64,000 nucleotides of DNA from the NCBI GenBank assembly GCA_015847255.1, contig JADLZK010012248.1:248001-312000 (forward strand), given 5' to 3'. A program made the position numbers and the translations under genes. Positions 32,475 to 44,519 of this stretch are shown piece after piece. This DNA comes from Hyparrhenia diplandra. Lineage: Eukaryota; Streptophyta; Magnoliopsida; Poales; Poaceae. Each line of letters starts with the position of its first letter. The first letter of the stretch is position 1. Below the pieces are notes generated by a model. The model saw nothing but the letters and a program-made list of their open reading frames with translations. It did not search any database and was not told the DNA's origin.

Positions 32475-35400
32475 GATGGATCCGTCGTCTCCGCCAAGTT
32501 CGGACGAGCTCATCGGTCGATAGCCGACTTCCGCGCAGTACCGGTCGTCGGCGGCGCAGGAACGCCGCCTCACCTCCACCAACTTTCGGGCGCGCGCGCG
32601 CGACTCCGACATCGGCGGCCGCCTCCGGTGCTTGAGTACCACGCCCACAACCAGTACACGGCCGCCATCATCGCCGACAACTGGGGCGGGCGCCCGACAC
32701 CGCATCTCCAACCTCGAGTCAGCGTCGCCGCCATCGAGGGGATCCGCTTCATCGAAATCGGGACTACGCGATGGCGTGTGGCGGCGGGAGAGCGTCGTAC
32801 GGCGATTTGGACGAGTGGCGTCCCAGCGCCGACAACTCCATCCTCGCCGTCCGCTCCGAGGTCGACCGCCTCGAGGTTGATGGAGGGATCGCGGGTACTC
32901 ACGCTTCTTTGGATTCGTTGAGCAAGTCGCGGGGCGTGCCCCTGCCGGATTCATATTTGCTCGGCCGGCGGGCACCGCGATGACTTCGACTACGGGATGC
33001 GGGCGTGGTCCGATCTCGGCCATGGCCGTGCCCGGCCAATGGTACGTATCCCCCACCATCCCTCTATCCTCCGATCCGTTTCCACCGCCAACTCACCACC
33101 CTCCGTTTTCGCGCGCGCGCCACCACCCCGCCACCACCATTCACCTACCCACACCCTTCTCGGATCCCACCTATTTCCCCAATCACAATCCCACACCAAT
33201 TACCCCCAATTCACACCTAATCCTTCGTCCATCACCACCGGTGACAATTTCCCCAAATTCTTCACCCAACCTCGGGCAATTGCCCAAACTCTGATTCCCC
33301 AATTCGACGGCGACAATCCCAAACTCGGGGCGACCCGCGCCTTCAATTACTTCCAAATGTATCACGTTCCACCAGCCATGTGGATTTCGGTTTCCACACA
33401 CCACTTCACCTTATTTGCCGGTTGCGGCTCCAATCCGTCGAACCCGGCTCCACAACATCTCACAGGAATCATTCGGCGTCGATACACGGCGCTTCGGCCC
33501 GCGATCGGCACGAGTTCTTTGCCGCGCGGATGTTTCACATCTCCATGACATCGGCAGTCTCCGACTATGTCGGCGATTCACTTCTCTTATTGAGCGGCTT
33601 GCTCCATACCAGCCCCAATCGACACTCTATCCCATGTTCAGCGATTCGCCGATGGCCTTCGCCACGATATTCGTCTTTGTAGTACTCCTTTTCGTCCCCA
33701 AACTTTGGATTACGCTTTGCACTCTCGCTTTGATTCGGGAAGGCGTCGGACCATGGCGTCGCCCGGGGAGTTCGAGGGCGGATCAATCGGTGTTCTGCGG
33801 AGCAGCGGTGGTGAAGGTGCTCTGCCGCCACTTCCTCGGGCGCGGGACCGGAACATCCACTGCGGATCGGCCCCAAGCAGCTCGTACATCTACTATCGGC
33901 GACAAGCTCGCCACTCTTCGCGCCTACCGCAAAGGCGCAAGGCTGTGTATGCGATGTGGGGAGAAATGGGCCCGTGGCCACCGTTGTCCACCGGTGCCTC
34001 AAGCACACGCAATGCAAGTTTGGGCCCTACGCTGCGAGTCATTTGTTCCTCCTCCTGAAGAAGGCGCTGCTGAACGAACAACTGAGGTGGTGATGATCAG
34101 GTATTCATGCTCTCATCTGCGCAGCAAGCTCGACCCTATTTGTTGTCGGACGTACTATGCGGTTTGAGGCGGTTTCAATGGGCGCAAAGTGTGCATCTTC
34201 TCTTTGGACTCGGGTACTTGATCATTCCTTTTATCGGTTCTGCTGTAGCTGATTCTATGCGGGGTTGGTTCCTCTTCGAACTTTGTGGCTGTTGAATTGG
34301 CGATGGTGTGCAGTTCTCACTGCGTATGCATCGCCAAATGCAACTTTGGGAGCTCTGGGGCTACAATTTTGTCTCGACTTACGAGTCTTTGCCAATTGGG
34401 TCTTATGATATGATAGTAGGGATGGACTGGCTCCGGCAGATTTTCTCCCTATGCATGTTGATTGGAGAGCTCGGTGGTTACGCATTCCTTATAATGACAC
34501 ACATATTCTGGCTGCATGGTATGCATTCGGATATCTACCCTTCTTGATCTTTCGGTTGTACCATATTGCGATTAATGCGCTTCTCGGGACATGTCTACGG
34601 TGCCCATGGCTATCAGAGCTTTGATTGATGAGTATGGTGACTTGTTCAGCGAGGCCAAGGAGCTTCCACCTCGTCGTGCGTGCGATCATACGATTCCATT
34701 GGTCCACAGGGCATCACCGGTGGCGATGCGGCGATCAGATACAAGCCTCAAGCGAAGGCGAGATCGAAAAACAAGTTCTTGAGATGTTGAGCACTGGGTT
34801 CATTCGTCCAGAGCTCTAGTTCTTTCTCTTCGCCCGGTCTGTTGGTTCGTAAGAAGGGACGGCTCGTGGCGCTTTGTGTGGACTATCGGACAAGCGAACT
34901 CTCGACCATCAAGTCCAAGTTTCCCATTCTGTTGTTGACGAGCTCTTTGGATGAATTGGCCAATGCTCGATGGTTCCGCGGCGTTGGATTTGCGTTGGCT
35001 TCAACCCGGTCGGTTAGCACACGGAGAGGAACATAAGGCGGCATTCGGACACATTGGGGTCGGTTCGAGTACACCGTAATGTCTTTCGGGCTGCTGGCGC
35101 TCCCAACTCCTTCCAAGGGGCTATGAACTCCACTCGCACCCGGCCACGAGGAAGTACGCGTTGGTCTTCTTTGGCGACATCTTGATCTGGTCCAACTCGG
35201 AATCCCACATTGAACACCTTCGCCACGTGTTTTCATTCGGCTGCAGATCAATGGAAGATCAAGTTGTCAAGTGTCGGTTGCTCAACAGTCCATATCCTAT
35301 TTAGGCCATGTCATAGCGGTCGGGGGTTTCCACCGATCCGGGCAAGATCCGGTCGGTCCGGTCCCCTGGCCTATTCCTAAGGATGTGAAGGATGCTGAAG

Positions 35401-37410
35401 CTTTCTCGATGCGGCGGTTACTATCGAAAGTTTGTCGGGAACTTTGCTTTGCTCGCCGGCCGCTCAGCGATTTGCTAAAGAAAGGTGTCTTGTTTGTATG
35501 GACCTCATCCCACACCGCGGCTTTTGAAGCTCGAAATCTGCCCGGTGGCGGCACCCGTACTCGCATTGCCTAACTTCTCCAAGCCATTCGATTCACGGGG
35601 CGACGCCCGGCGACCATGGGGTGGGTGCAGTTCTGTTACAGGATGGACATCCCGTTGCTTTTGTGAGTCGGGCTCTTGGACCACGCACTAGTGCTCTCTC
35701 TACTTATGAAAAGGAGTCTCGGCCATACTAGTTGCCGTGGGCGGTGGGCGCTCTTATCTCTGACATGCGAATTCACAATTTTTCACCGACCACCGAACTT
35801 CGATGCACCTCAGCGATCGGCGTTTGAACACGCCTTAGCGGTGAAGATGAATCATAAGCTCTCGGGCCTGCGGTTCCGCATCACATACAAGCTGGTTCCT
35901 CAAATGCGGCGGCCCGGCGGCTCTTTCCGTCATCCGGCTCACGAGGCTCGGTGCGGTCCATCTCATCGGCTCGTCGGTGTGGCTATCTTGATCCGGGAGG
36001 GCTATGCTTGGACCCTGAATCCACCAAGCTCCTTGGGAATTATCTGTCTCACGATGCCCACCCTCCATTCACTCTGCGTGGCGGCGTCATTCGCTATGGC
36101 CAGCGGTATGGATCGGTGCTAACTTACCTCTGACAAAGAAGATTATTTACGCTATGCCGCGACGATTGCCATGGGAGGGCATTTCGGGCTTTCTGTGTAC
36201 CCGGTCGTGTCAAAGCGTTTGTTCTTTTGGCGAGGCCTCAAGTCGGCCGTCGAGAGAGTATGTGGCAAATTGCTCTATCTGCACTCGAGGCTAAGCTTTG
36301 ATCGAGCACGGTACCGGGCCTTTTGGTGCCTCTGCCCGGTCCCTACGAGAGAGTTGGCAAATTACGACAATGGATTTTATCAGCGGGTTGCCTATACGGA
36401 CCCGACTAATTGCATCATGGTCATTGTCGACAAATTCAGCAAGTTTGCGCATTTCGTCCCTCTGCACCACCCGTTTACAGCTGAGATTGTGGCACAAGCA
36501 TTCTGAATCCGTCTTCGGCTCCATGGCATGCCGGCTTACATCGTCTCGGCCCGTGACCCGGTGTTCTGCGGTGATTTACGGAAGGAGCTCTTTCGTTTGG
36601 CTGATGTCAATTTGGCCATGAGTTACGCATATCATCCGGTCGGACGGGCGGGACGAGCGTGTCAACCAATGCTTAGAGGCGTACCTGCTTGTTGCTTTGT
36701 TCATTCTGTCGGCGATGGAGCAAGTGGCTCACGCGATGGCGAATCTTGGTACAATACAAGTCCCCATTCGGCCTTTGGGTCGTTCGCCATTCGGTATTGT
36801 TTGGTCGCTCTCCTCGCCACTTTGGCCTCACCGACTCTGCTGGCGTCGCCCGATTCGGATGTGGCCACTTCCATGGCGAGCGAGCCACCATGATGGCGCT
36901 ATGCGCCAACACCTCCTTCGCGCGCAGCAACGCATGAAGACCCGGGCCGACAAGCACAGGTCCGGCTCGCCGAGGTTGGCGACTACGTCTTCCTCCGCCT
37001 CCAGCCTTACGTGCAGTCGTCGATCGCGCCACGCTCGCACAACAAGCTGCGCTTCAAATACCGGGCCATACAAGATCATCTCCAAGGTGGGCGCGGTGGC
37101 GTACAAGCTGGCGCTGCCTCCTTCGTCTTCGGTACACCCCGTCTTCCACGTCTCGCTCCTGAAGCCGGCGCCCAAAGCTGCAGTACCTGTCTCCGCCGAG
37201 CTCCCGGACACGGAGGACTCCATGCAAGTTCGAAGCCGTGCTCGGACTCGTCTTCATCACCAGGGCCCACAAGCTGTGCAGCAGCTGTTGATCAAGTGGT
37301 CCAACCTCGACGCCGATCTCGCCACTTGGGAGGGACGCGACCGCCATCAAGCGCTTCCCTTATGCGCGCCGGCATGGGGACATGCCTCATCTCAAGGGGA
37401 GGAATGTTAG
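32475..37410 (+). pseudogene. Decayed gypsy gag-pol with chromodomain
   Basis: Landmarks in order on the plus strand: gag core LIPQFDGDNPKL near 33290 and FQMYHVPPAMWISVSTHHF near 33350-33405; zinc knuckle LCMRCGEKWARGHRCP near 33940-33990; protease end SYDMIVGMDWL near 34402-34435; RT LLVRKKGRLVALCVDYR near 34840-34890; an RNase H remnant near 35480-35830; integrase IVDKFSKFAHFVPLHHPF near 36425-36480; and a C-terminal chromodomain with LIKWSNLDADLATWEGRD near 37287-37340, ending ASSQGEE before the polypurine tract. At least ten frameshifts or stops break it. The chromodomain part (36697-37410) is the longest intact stretch. Domain names are from remembered motifs. Confidence 0.85.
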
Positions 37411-37698
37411 CAGGCCTCCACCTATCGTCTCTACAGCAGGCCAGCCCAAGACGCCACCTCGAGCCCGTACCAAGAATGTCCGCCTTCAAGGTCAGTGGGC
37501 TTGTCTGGCCGAGAGCCCAGTCAGTGAGGAGTAGTTGAACCTATATGTGTTAGGGGAGAGCTGGAGGAGGCGGCAACTATCATTTGAACACTTGTAATAC
37601 TTTCTTATTCCCTTGCAATAGAAGTAAGACACCTCGTCGGCGCCGGATTTCGGTGTCCGACCTCGTCGGAGTTATCGTGAGATAGCCTCGAGCTAACA
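37405..37698 (+). repeat. 3' LTR of the nested chromovirus
   Basis: 294 bp, ending CTCGAGCTAACA and followed by the cagcg duplication. Its start TGTTAG abuts the purine tract. Confidence 0.92.
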
Positions 37699-37763
37699 CA
37701 GCGCCGCCGCCCTCACCCGCCGCCGCCGCCGCCCCCCGGCGCCCCCTCAAGGCGGCTATGACA

Positions 37764-38735
37764 AATAATGTTAGATGGATATATAAATTTGTAAATCACA
37801 TCGATCACTACACTATAATTTAAAAATTGGCATGATTGGATGACAACCATTTACAGAGACGGTATCCATGGAAAGCTTTCTTAGGTGGCCAACATATTAA
37901 AACCATTTCCAGATGTCATCATGGCCATTATTTAAAACTACAGTACATCCAACGACCTTAATACATCTACGGCGGGCAAATATAAGTGCAGAAATAACGC
38001 ACCTGACCTCCGACCAACCTCCCATTTCTTAAGGCTTGAACTCGAACATGACTTTTCTCGTTGGTAGTCTATATATTCTCATAAGCATGTCTCTACTGTT
38101 ACTTTCCAACAGCTAGCTATAGCAGCTCAACACCGATGAAAAACTCAGTAAGCTGTCAGTGGACAGAAAGGGTGGAATGGTTGGGAAACACACGGTATTT
38201 TGGGATTAGGAGGCATCTGGAGAACCATCACAAGCAGTGCTTCAAGTTATTTAAAGAAAATCTAGACTACAGGATGGGACACATGTGCGTGGAGCAGTAT
38301 GGCGGATGTCGGCTGTAGGATCTGTGCGTCACAAACATCAAGAAGCCCGTATGTGCGTGTGGATGCCATTTGATTCCTCGTCCAGATCTGGAACTCGCGT
38401 TCGTCTTTTCAAGGTCATTCAGCTATGCAGATCCGTCCTATGCCAACCATCTAACAGTGTATATCCATGTAATTATTACATATGACGGGAAACATTTCTT
38501 TCTAACTATAGAATTGAAGCTAGATTATAGTTGCCCTGCTGCCAATGATTTTGCATTGTTTTCAATAATACTACTACATCAACTATCTCATAAGGTGTAT
38601 ATTTGGCTCCAACAAAGGATTGATGTACTCGATGCACATGTCGTAATTAATAACACAGGCTATAGCATGTCAGTGATTGTAATAAATTTTTTCTTTAGCA
38701 TTATGGGTTGGAGATATTTGTATAGAACTCGCTAG
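37764..38735. repeat. Type B duplicated unit, copy B1
   Basis: Aligns from about 37790 to 38735 with 60140-61330 ('gatgacaaccatttacagagac', 'ggccaacatattaaaacca', 'ctttccaacagctagct', 'aaaactcagtaagctgtcagtgg', 'tgattgtaata'). A 60-codon frame at 38136-38318 starts MKNSVSCQWTERVEWLGN, but in copy B4 the same start stops after those 18 codons, so it is probably not a conserved protein. Confidence 0.75.
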
Positions 38736-39675
38736 CACCATGGTTAATGTCACGATTAACGGACATTTTTTGGTTTACCGAGGCGGGTTTTTTTACCCGC
38801 CATGGAAATTGATTAACCGTGGCGGACAACATATATATAAACATCCACCATTGTTAATTTAACCGTGCCAGGCATCCTAACGTGTCCACCATGGAAAATA
38901 TGAGGCCCCTCAGACCCAAGCCAAGCCCAAAATCTGTCTTTGTATATATATACAAGTTATGTTTGGGTGCAACACATTGAAACCCTAGCCGAACCACCAT
39001 TATCTTCCTAAGCCGCACCCCCACACACATCGCCCTTTTCCACCTAAGCTGCACCCCCACTCTCCCTCGCTCATTTGCCGGCGGCGCGTGGTAGCTAGCA
39101 GTGGTGGCCCGACGACGCGAGGCGGTGATGACACGACTGCGACACGGTGGTGGTGGTCGCCCAACAGGGGGCGGCGTCCCTCTCTCCGGCAGCGGGGACC
39201 ACACATGAGGAGGCGAGTTGCTACGGGGCCACCCAGATCCGCATGGCCAACTCACCCACATCGCGGACCGCCTCGATCTGGCCTTCCGACGGCACGGAGG
39301 CATCGATCCGGCCCTTCAGCGGCACGATGCCCTCGATCTGGTCCACCGGCAACACGGCGTCCTTTATCCGGCTGTAGCGTGCGGTCGGCTCCTCCCAGCG
39401 TCGCGAGTGCTCCAGATCTAGAAATGGGATCTGACATGCGTTTGCTCGAAACCCTAACCCTAACGTGATCATGCGGCGTGTGATTGGCCCAGCTAACCTA
39501 CATCCAAGACTGTCGGAGCTCGGGTTAGTTTTTTTTTAATTGATTAACCCTGGCGGGCAAAGCAACCGCCACAAATTAATCCAGATTAGACGTGACCTTC
39601 TAGCCGTGATGGGCACCTTTGTTTGCCATGGTTAATGTAAAACGCTCACCATGGAAAACTATATCAGTAGTAGTG
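38736..39675. mobile_element. Non-autonomous CACTA derivative, TSD tag
   Basis: 940 bp. The right end reads cagtagtagtg (RC CACTACTACTG); the left end begins CACCATGG. tag flanks both sides (38733-38735 and 39676-39678), and the paralogous join at 61328-61337 ('gctaggccatca') is uninterrupted. Subterminal 'ttaaccgtggcgg' and 'ccatggttaatgt' repeats occur at both ends. The GC-rich centre (about 39060-39440) is unlike the ends and could be captured host sequence; no product is identified. Confidence 0.75.
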
Positions 39676-39678
39676 TAG

Positions 39679-41200
39679 GGCATCATTTTGTGAACAGTCA
39701 CTTTGGGTGTATACCTTGTCAACAAACCACGTATTTCAAAAATTTAAATTTTATATATTACAATATCTGAGAACTTAAAACCAGCTTCCTGGTTTTTTAC
39801 AGGATAATTTTTTTGTAAACTATAAAGTTATTGATTGTGTCGAGATCTATAACTTTGTTTTAGAACATGTAAAAATATGAGGTTGTTTGAAAAATGCAAA
39901 AATTCAAAATATGATAACTTAGAACAAATATTTGTGTCTGTAAACAATCTTGATTAAAGTCAAAGATCATAACTACAAAGTTTTTAGGTCACGTTGAATT
40001 ATGAAAATTTAATTCAAAATTTGCCTCCATTCAATTATATTATACATGAAAAAGTTGATTTTTTTTTTTTTTGGCGACAGAAATTTACAAGGACGAATCC
40101 TCTAGAAATCAATTCTGAGAGTGGCTTCTTACGTAAAAGGCGCACAGCTAAAAATCATCTTGAGAGATGGATCATAGCCATTGAGCCTATTGATTAGTTC
40201 AGATGTGATAGATAATTTTAACCACCTCTAAAGATAAATTTAGTGTCCTTTAATATCGTGTTTTTGGTAATATATATAATCTGGTGGATTACATGGTGGC
40301 CTGAGGCGGCCAGCAGCAAATTTCCTCCACCCAACGATCAATCTCGCATGTTTTTTTTTTTAATTCTGTAGTACATGAAAACAAGTGACCTTAATGCATC
40401 TGTGGTTTAATGTATAGGGTCAATATAAATGGAGAAATAGTGCACTCGACCTACTAATACTAACCTCACCCCATTATTTAAGGGTTGAAAATGACTTGAT
40501 CATCTCTCATTGGTAGTCCTCTTGTTCCAACCTCTTATAATAGGATAAGAAAGTCTCCACTCTTACCTTTGAAAGGCTAGTTAGCAGTTCAAAACTACGA
40601 AAAACATCCAGTAAGTAATCGCTTGACAGAGCGGAGAATGGTTGGGAAATTGGCATCTAGAGAGATATGATGGAGATGGGATATGGTGTTTTGGGATTAG
40701 GCGGCATCTGGAGCAACAACACAAGAAGTGTTGCAAGTTACTGTCAGAAAATCTAGACTGCAGGCACAACGAAGCTGCTGAACCTGGGGTCAAACGCATG
40801 TAGAAGCATGGGTGGTTCACTGGACCAAGAGTCCTGAATGCCTTCGCAGATCCACCCAGGGCCACTAGTCTCTACTCTGATCGGTTTTCCTGCCTCTTCC
40901 CGTGGAAGCATGGACGAAGGAACTAAACACCAAAAGGCAGGACTGTCTCCAACCACCAGATGTCATACTAGTGAGATCTTAGCCTAGGTGGTCGTGATGA
41001 GATTTTATTTGGCCTGGAATGTTGTGCCTGTGTAGGCAACGTTCTATTCAGATCAGTTGGTGACCAACAAGGAAAGCTTGAGGCCAACTAGCTAGAGATG
41101 TTGTTGATGGCAGCGGGGATGTTATTAGTGGCGTCACTGATGCACTTATATGTTAATAAACTGAACTAGTTACTTATACAAATAAATAATAAGAACTTTT
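39679..41200. repeat. Type B unit, copy B2
   Basis: Aligns with 61333-62620 over nearly its full length ('attttgtgaacagt', 'gagatctataactt', 'atcaattctgagagtggcttctt', 'ttcctccaccca', 'gtttgatttt', 'gggattaggcggcatctgg', 'ggtcaaacgcatgtagaagcatgg', 'actgaactagttactta'). A promoter-like block with 'ccccattatttaagg' is near 40470. No frame is shared intact by all copies. Confidence 0.78.
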
Positions 41201-41453
41201 CCAGTTCTGAGATTTACTTTGGCTCATGGATATTAATAATTCTCAACCTTTGTGTTTAACAAACCCAAACATGATGGTCTAGGATGTGTCTAGTTTCTAG
41301 GCTTTAACAGGATGGAACCAATAAATCCTTCTTTTCCTAGTGTTTGGTTCAAGAATATTAATACAAGATTCAGGCTCCACTCTACACGAAAGAGCTGAAT
41401 GTGCTCATTCCTTCTGCATGGTGGTTCCTGCCATTCGTGTCGCCCTCGTCCTC

Positions 41454-41490
<37 letters not shown>

Positions 41491-41760
41491 CCCTGTCCAT
41501 CGATCGATGTGGCAGCGGTGCATGAGAGCAGCAGGGGCAGCCGTGCACGTGAGGTTTTCTCTGTGATGTTTTCACCTGCAATTCAATTTGTTGCTTTCGT
41601 GCAACTCCTATGTAACCTGTTACCTTTTTTCTTCAAATTAAATTAAGCTAGTGAAGCTCTTTTTGACTAAATTAATCATTTCCTTCTTAACTTAAATGTG
41701 TTTTTGCATCCAATTCCTTTGGTATTAAGAACTTGCACACTTTTTAACAGGATTGATGTA
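41201..41760. other. Spacer with (CT)n microsatellite
   Basis: A CT dinucleotide run covers about 41457-41487. The rest is AT-rich and shows no gene. The last part joins the next type B unit. Confidence 0.5.
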
Positions 41761-43819
41761 CTCGATGCACACATGAGCATTAATAACATAGACTACAGCA
41801 TAGACAGCCTTCCTTACCATCACTGATCACAAAAGGATGTCATTTTCCTTAATAGCCTCAGTGGGAGCAATCTATAGTGGGGCTCCTCAAGAAAAAGGGG
41901 TTAAGAAATTTTTTAAATAAATCTGAATTTTAGTATGGCACATTTTGGGTCCCAAACTCTCTTGTGAGAAATTGTAATCTATGGCGTAATCCTTAATTTG
42001 CAGTATATATCATGCCAACATATAAGATCCGAAAAACCTGTAAAAATTCAAATTTTTGTATTCCAATCTCTGCAAACGTAAAACAAATAAGGATACAAAA
42101 ACAGTAAACAACAGATGGTAGATTATGTTCAGATCTATAATTTTGGTATAGAATATGTAAAAATTAGATGAGGATGGTAGAAACGTGAAAATTTTAAAAT
42201 GCGATAACTTAAACCAAATATTTGTGTCTCTAAAAAGTTCAAAACTACAAAATTTTATATCACACTGAGCTATACAATTTTAATCTAATTTGTCTGCATC
42301 CAATTATATGCACAGAGGCTATGATTTTTTTTTGGTGGTAACAATTTACAAACCTTCTAAAAATCAATTTTCAAACTGGCTTCTTAGGAGGCGTACAACT
42401 AAAAATCATTTTCAGGGATGACATGGCGCCCAATATGACTATTCCAGATATGATTGATCACTTTAATTGCCTCTAAAAAAATTAGTATTGTCCGGAATCA
42501 TGTTTATGTAGTATAATCTGACAGATGACAAGGTGCCCACCCAACGATGGGCCGAAGCAAATGTCCCCCACCCAACGATAAATCTCCTATTTTTTCTAAT
42601 TCTACAGTGCATAAAAATCCTTAATGCATATGTGGGTCAATGTCCTCTAATGTACTATAAGGGTAATATAAATGGAGAAATAGTGCACCGTACCCATGTA
42701 AAACCAACCTCCCATTATTTAAGGTGCATGGAAATGACTCATCTCTTATTGGTAGTCCTGTGTCTCCAACCTCTTACACTTTGACAAGCATGTTGATCTC
42801 TACTGCTGAATTGTTGGTGAAACTAGCATCTGGAGAGACATCATATAGAGTGTGTTGGCAGAACTAGCATGTGGAGAGACGGAGACAGGACATAGAGATG
42901 GAGTGCACTTAGGATTAGGAGGCATCTGGAACAACAGCAAAAGTAGTGCATAAGTTACTGTTGGAAAATCTGCTGCATGGGACTATGCCAATGTGAAGAA
43001 ACGCCGCGTGGAGGGTACGTATCACGCCCCTCCTGCTCACATATTGCGCACGGGAGCGCACCTCCGCAGAGCCGTCCCCGCTTCGCGCAGAAGACTTCTC
43101 ATGGTTCGAGCCGTGATGGGGGTACCGTACACCGCCGATTACCACCGTCCTACTGAGGCTCGTCCTGCCTCGACACCCGGAATGTGGAAGGCTGCCGCGT
43201 CCCTACCAGTGGTGTGCCCTGCACTTGCTTCACTTGTGACCAGGATTAGGAGGCATCTGGAGTGTATAAGTCTGTTCGTACATATCTGGAGTGCGCATTG
43301 GCACAAGCATATACTGTAGGACCTTGGGGATAATATGATCTGAGGAACATGGGTGTCACGCTGAATATAATCACCAGCCGTCGATGCCTTAGCTGATCCA
43401 CCTTGAACCACCGGTCTCTACGCTGGCTTGTGCTTCTGTCTTCTACCATGGATGTATGGAAGGAGCAAAAGACCGAGAACCTGGACTCTCTCCAGCCACA
43501 TGATGTCAAACCAGTTAGATCTCAGGTGTTCGTGACTTCATCTCTGGGTGTTCTGTATAGATTATTCCGTGACCAACTTGGAAAGCTTGAGCCTACTAGA
43601 GATGCTGCTGGCGCTGACGTTGTTAGTCATCACTGATGCACTTATACATGCGAGTAAACTGCACTAATTACATTTTTTCTATAAAGAAAGACTTCGATCG
43701 ACGACTAGTGATTTGGCATTGCACAAACACACACCCGTGGACTTCGATCGACACAGATGCAAATAAACCAATATTCTAGTGCTTGCTGAGATTTGTTCAC
43801 TGTCCTGAACTCGTGTTAT
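41761..43819. repeat. Type B unit, copy B3, with unrelated GC-rich stretch
   Basis: 42040-42960 follows the B2 order ('gcgataactta..acaaatatttgtgtct', 'ttctaaaaatcaattt', 'aatggagaaatagtgcacc', 'cctcccattatttaagg', 'ggaggcatctgga'). 42990-43230 is a GC-rich stretch not present in the other copies. 43230-43400 matches 55940-57284 around a later LINE. No identified protein. Confidence 0.65.
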
Positions 43820-43824
43820 ATGCT

Positions 43825-44424
43825 TGTCATGAGCCAGCTCCGGAGGCCCAAAAAGGCCCCCCAGGGCTTGTGCACGCGCTAGGACAAGCCTGGCCGGCCG
43901 CCGCCTTCCGTCCTTATCTCGTCATCAGCCGTCATTAAGTAATAGATATTTCGGGAATAAATATAGGAATAAAATAGGGAATAAAATCAGGGATTTCTTT
44001 AGATGCAAGTCTCTCCCGGACTATAAATACAAGGGACTTGTAATCAGTTGCAATCAACCAGAAAAATTAAAGGGGTAGCTCCCCAAACAGCTCTTGTCTC
44101 TCCGGCTCTCTCTCTCCGGTCCTACCAGCGTCCCGCCGCCGCGATTCCACGTGCCTCATGCCGCTGCCGCCGTCCCCCCCGCCCGTGCGCCAGCGCCCAG
44201 CGCCACCGCCCCCATCGCCCGTCCTCCTCGTCACCGCCCGGAGCTGCTACACGTCATCATCGTCATCTCTACCTCGTCATTCTTCATCAGCCTCGTCATC
44301 ACGCCGCCGATCGTCGTCACCATGGTCGTCACACCGCTGAACGCCTCCACCCAGCTTTCGCTGCCGCCGCCCCCAGCGCCGCCCGGCAACCACGTGTCAC
44401 GCCGAATCCAACGGGTTTGTGACA
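43825..44424 (+). repeat. 5' LTR of the 43825-55919 element
   Basis: 600 bp with a TATA-like 'ctataaatacaaggg' near 44021. Collinear with 55306-55919, with small indels mostly in the GC-rich 3' half. Confidence 0.92.
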
Positions 44425-44519
44425 GCTGGTGGTATCGGAGACCAGGGCGATTCCCACCACCGGCGGCTTCCGACCACCACCAACACCAAGACCCGATGGG
44501 CCGGTCACAAGATCGTCGA

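Larger units (their letters stand above)
32094..37698 (+). mobile_element. Ty3/gypsy element with chromodomain, nested, TSD cagcg
   Basis: LTRs of 294 bp lie at 32094-32387 and 37405-37698 (TGTTAGC...CTCGAGCTAACA). The duplication cagcg is at 32089-32093 and 37699-37703. A primer-binding-site-like tggtatcga follows the 5' LTR (about 32390), and the purine tract aaggggaggaa precedes the 3' LTR. Gag, CCHC, protease, RT, integrase and chromodomain occur in order. Size and chromodomain fit a small Reina-like chromovirus; lineage is inferred. Confidence 0.92.
29210..37763 (+). mobile_element. Non-autonomous gypsy-like LTR element, 3' LTR split by another element
   Basis: The 5' LTR (29210 to about 29702) and 3' LTR (31667-32093 plus about 37704-37763) both start TGTCACAG.ACAGGAC.GGCCTAG and share 'taaggactttttgtgtg.gg' and 'tataa.caag.agg.tgtaatc'. 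A purine-rich tagggaga precedes the 3' LTR. The internal region is only about 2 kb and holds a gag remnant and unidentified frames, with no pol. The flanks do not match: ggtac on the left against aataa on the right, and a type A unit on the left against a type B unit on the right, so the element was probably shaped by recombination. Confidence 0.75.

Noticed and set aside
38136..38318. 60-codon ORF in type B unit B1 as a real gene
   Set aside because: The paralog at 60602 has the same start but stops after 18 codons, and B2 has lost the ATG, so the frame is not conserved.
44430..44445. tggtatcggagacc as part of a tRNA gene
   Set aside because: It immediately follows an LTR and fits a primer-binding site; no tRNA cloverleaf surrounds it.
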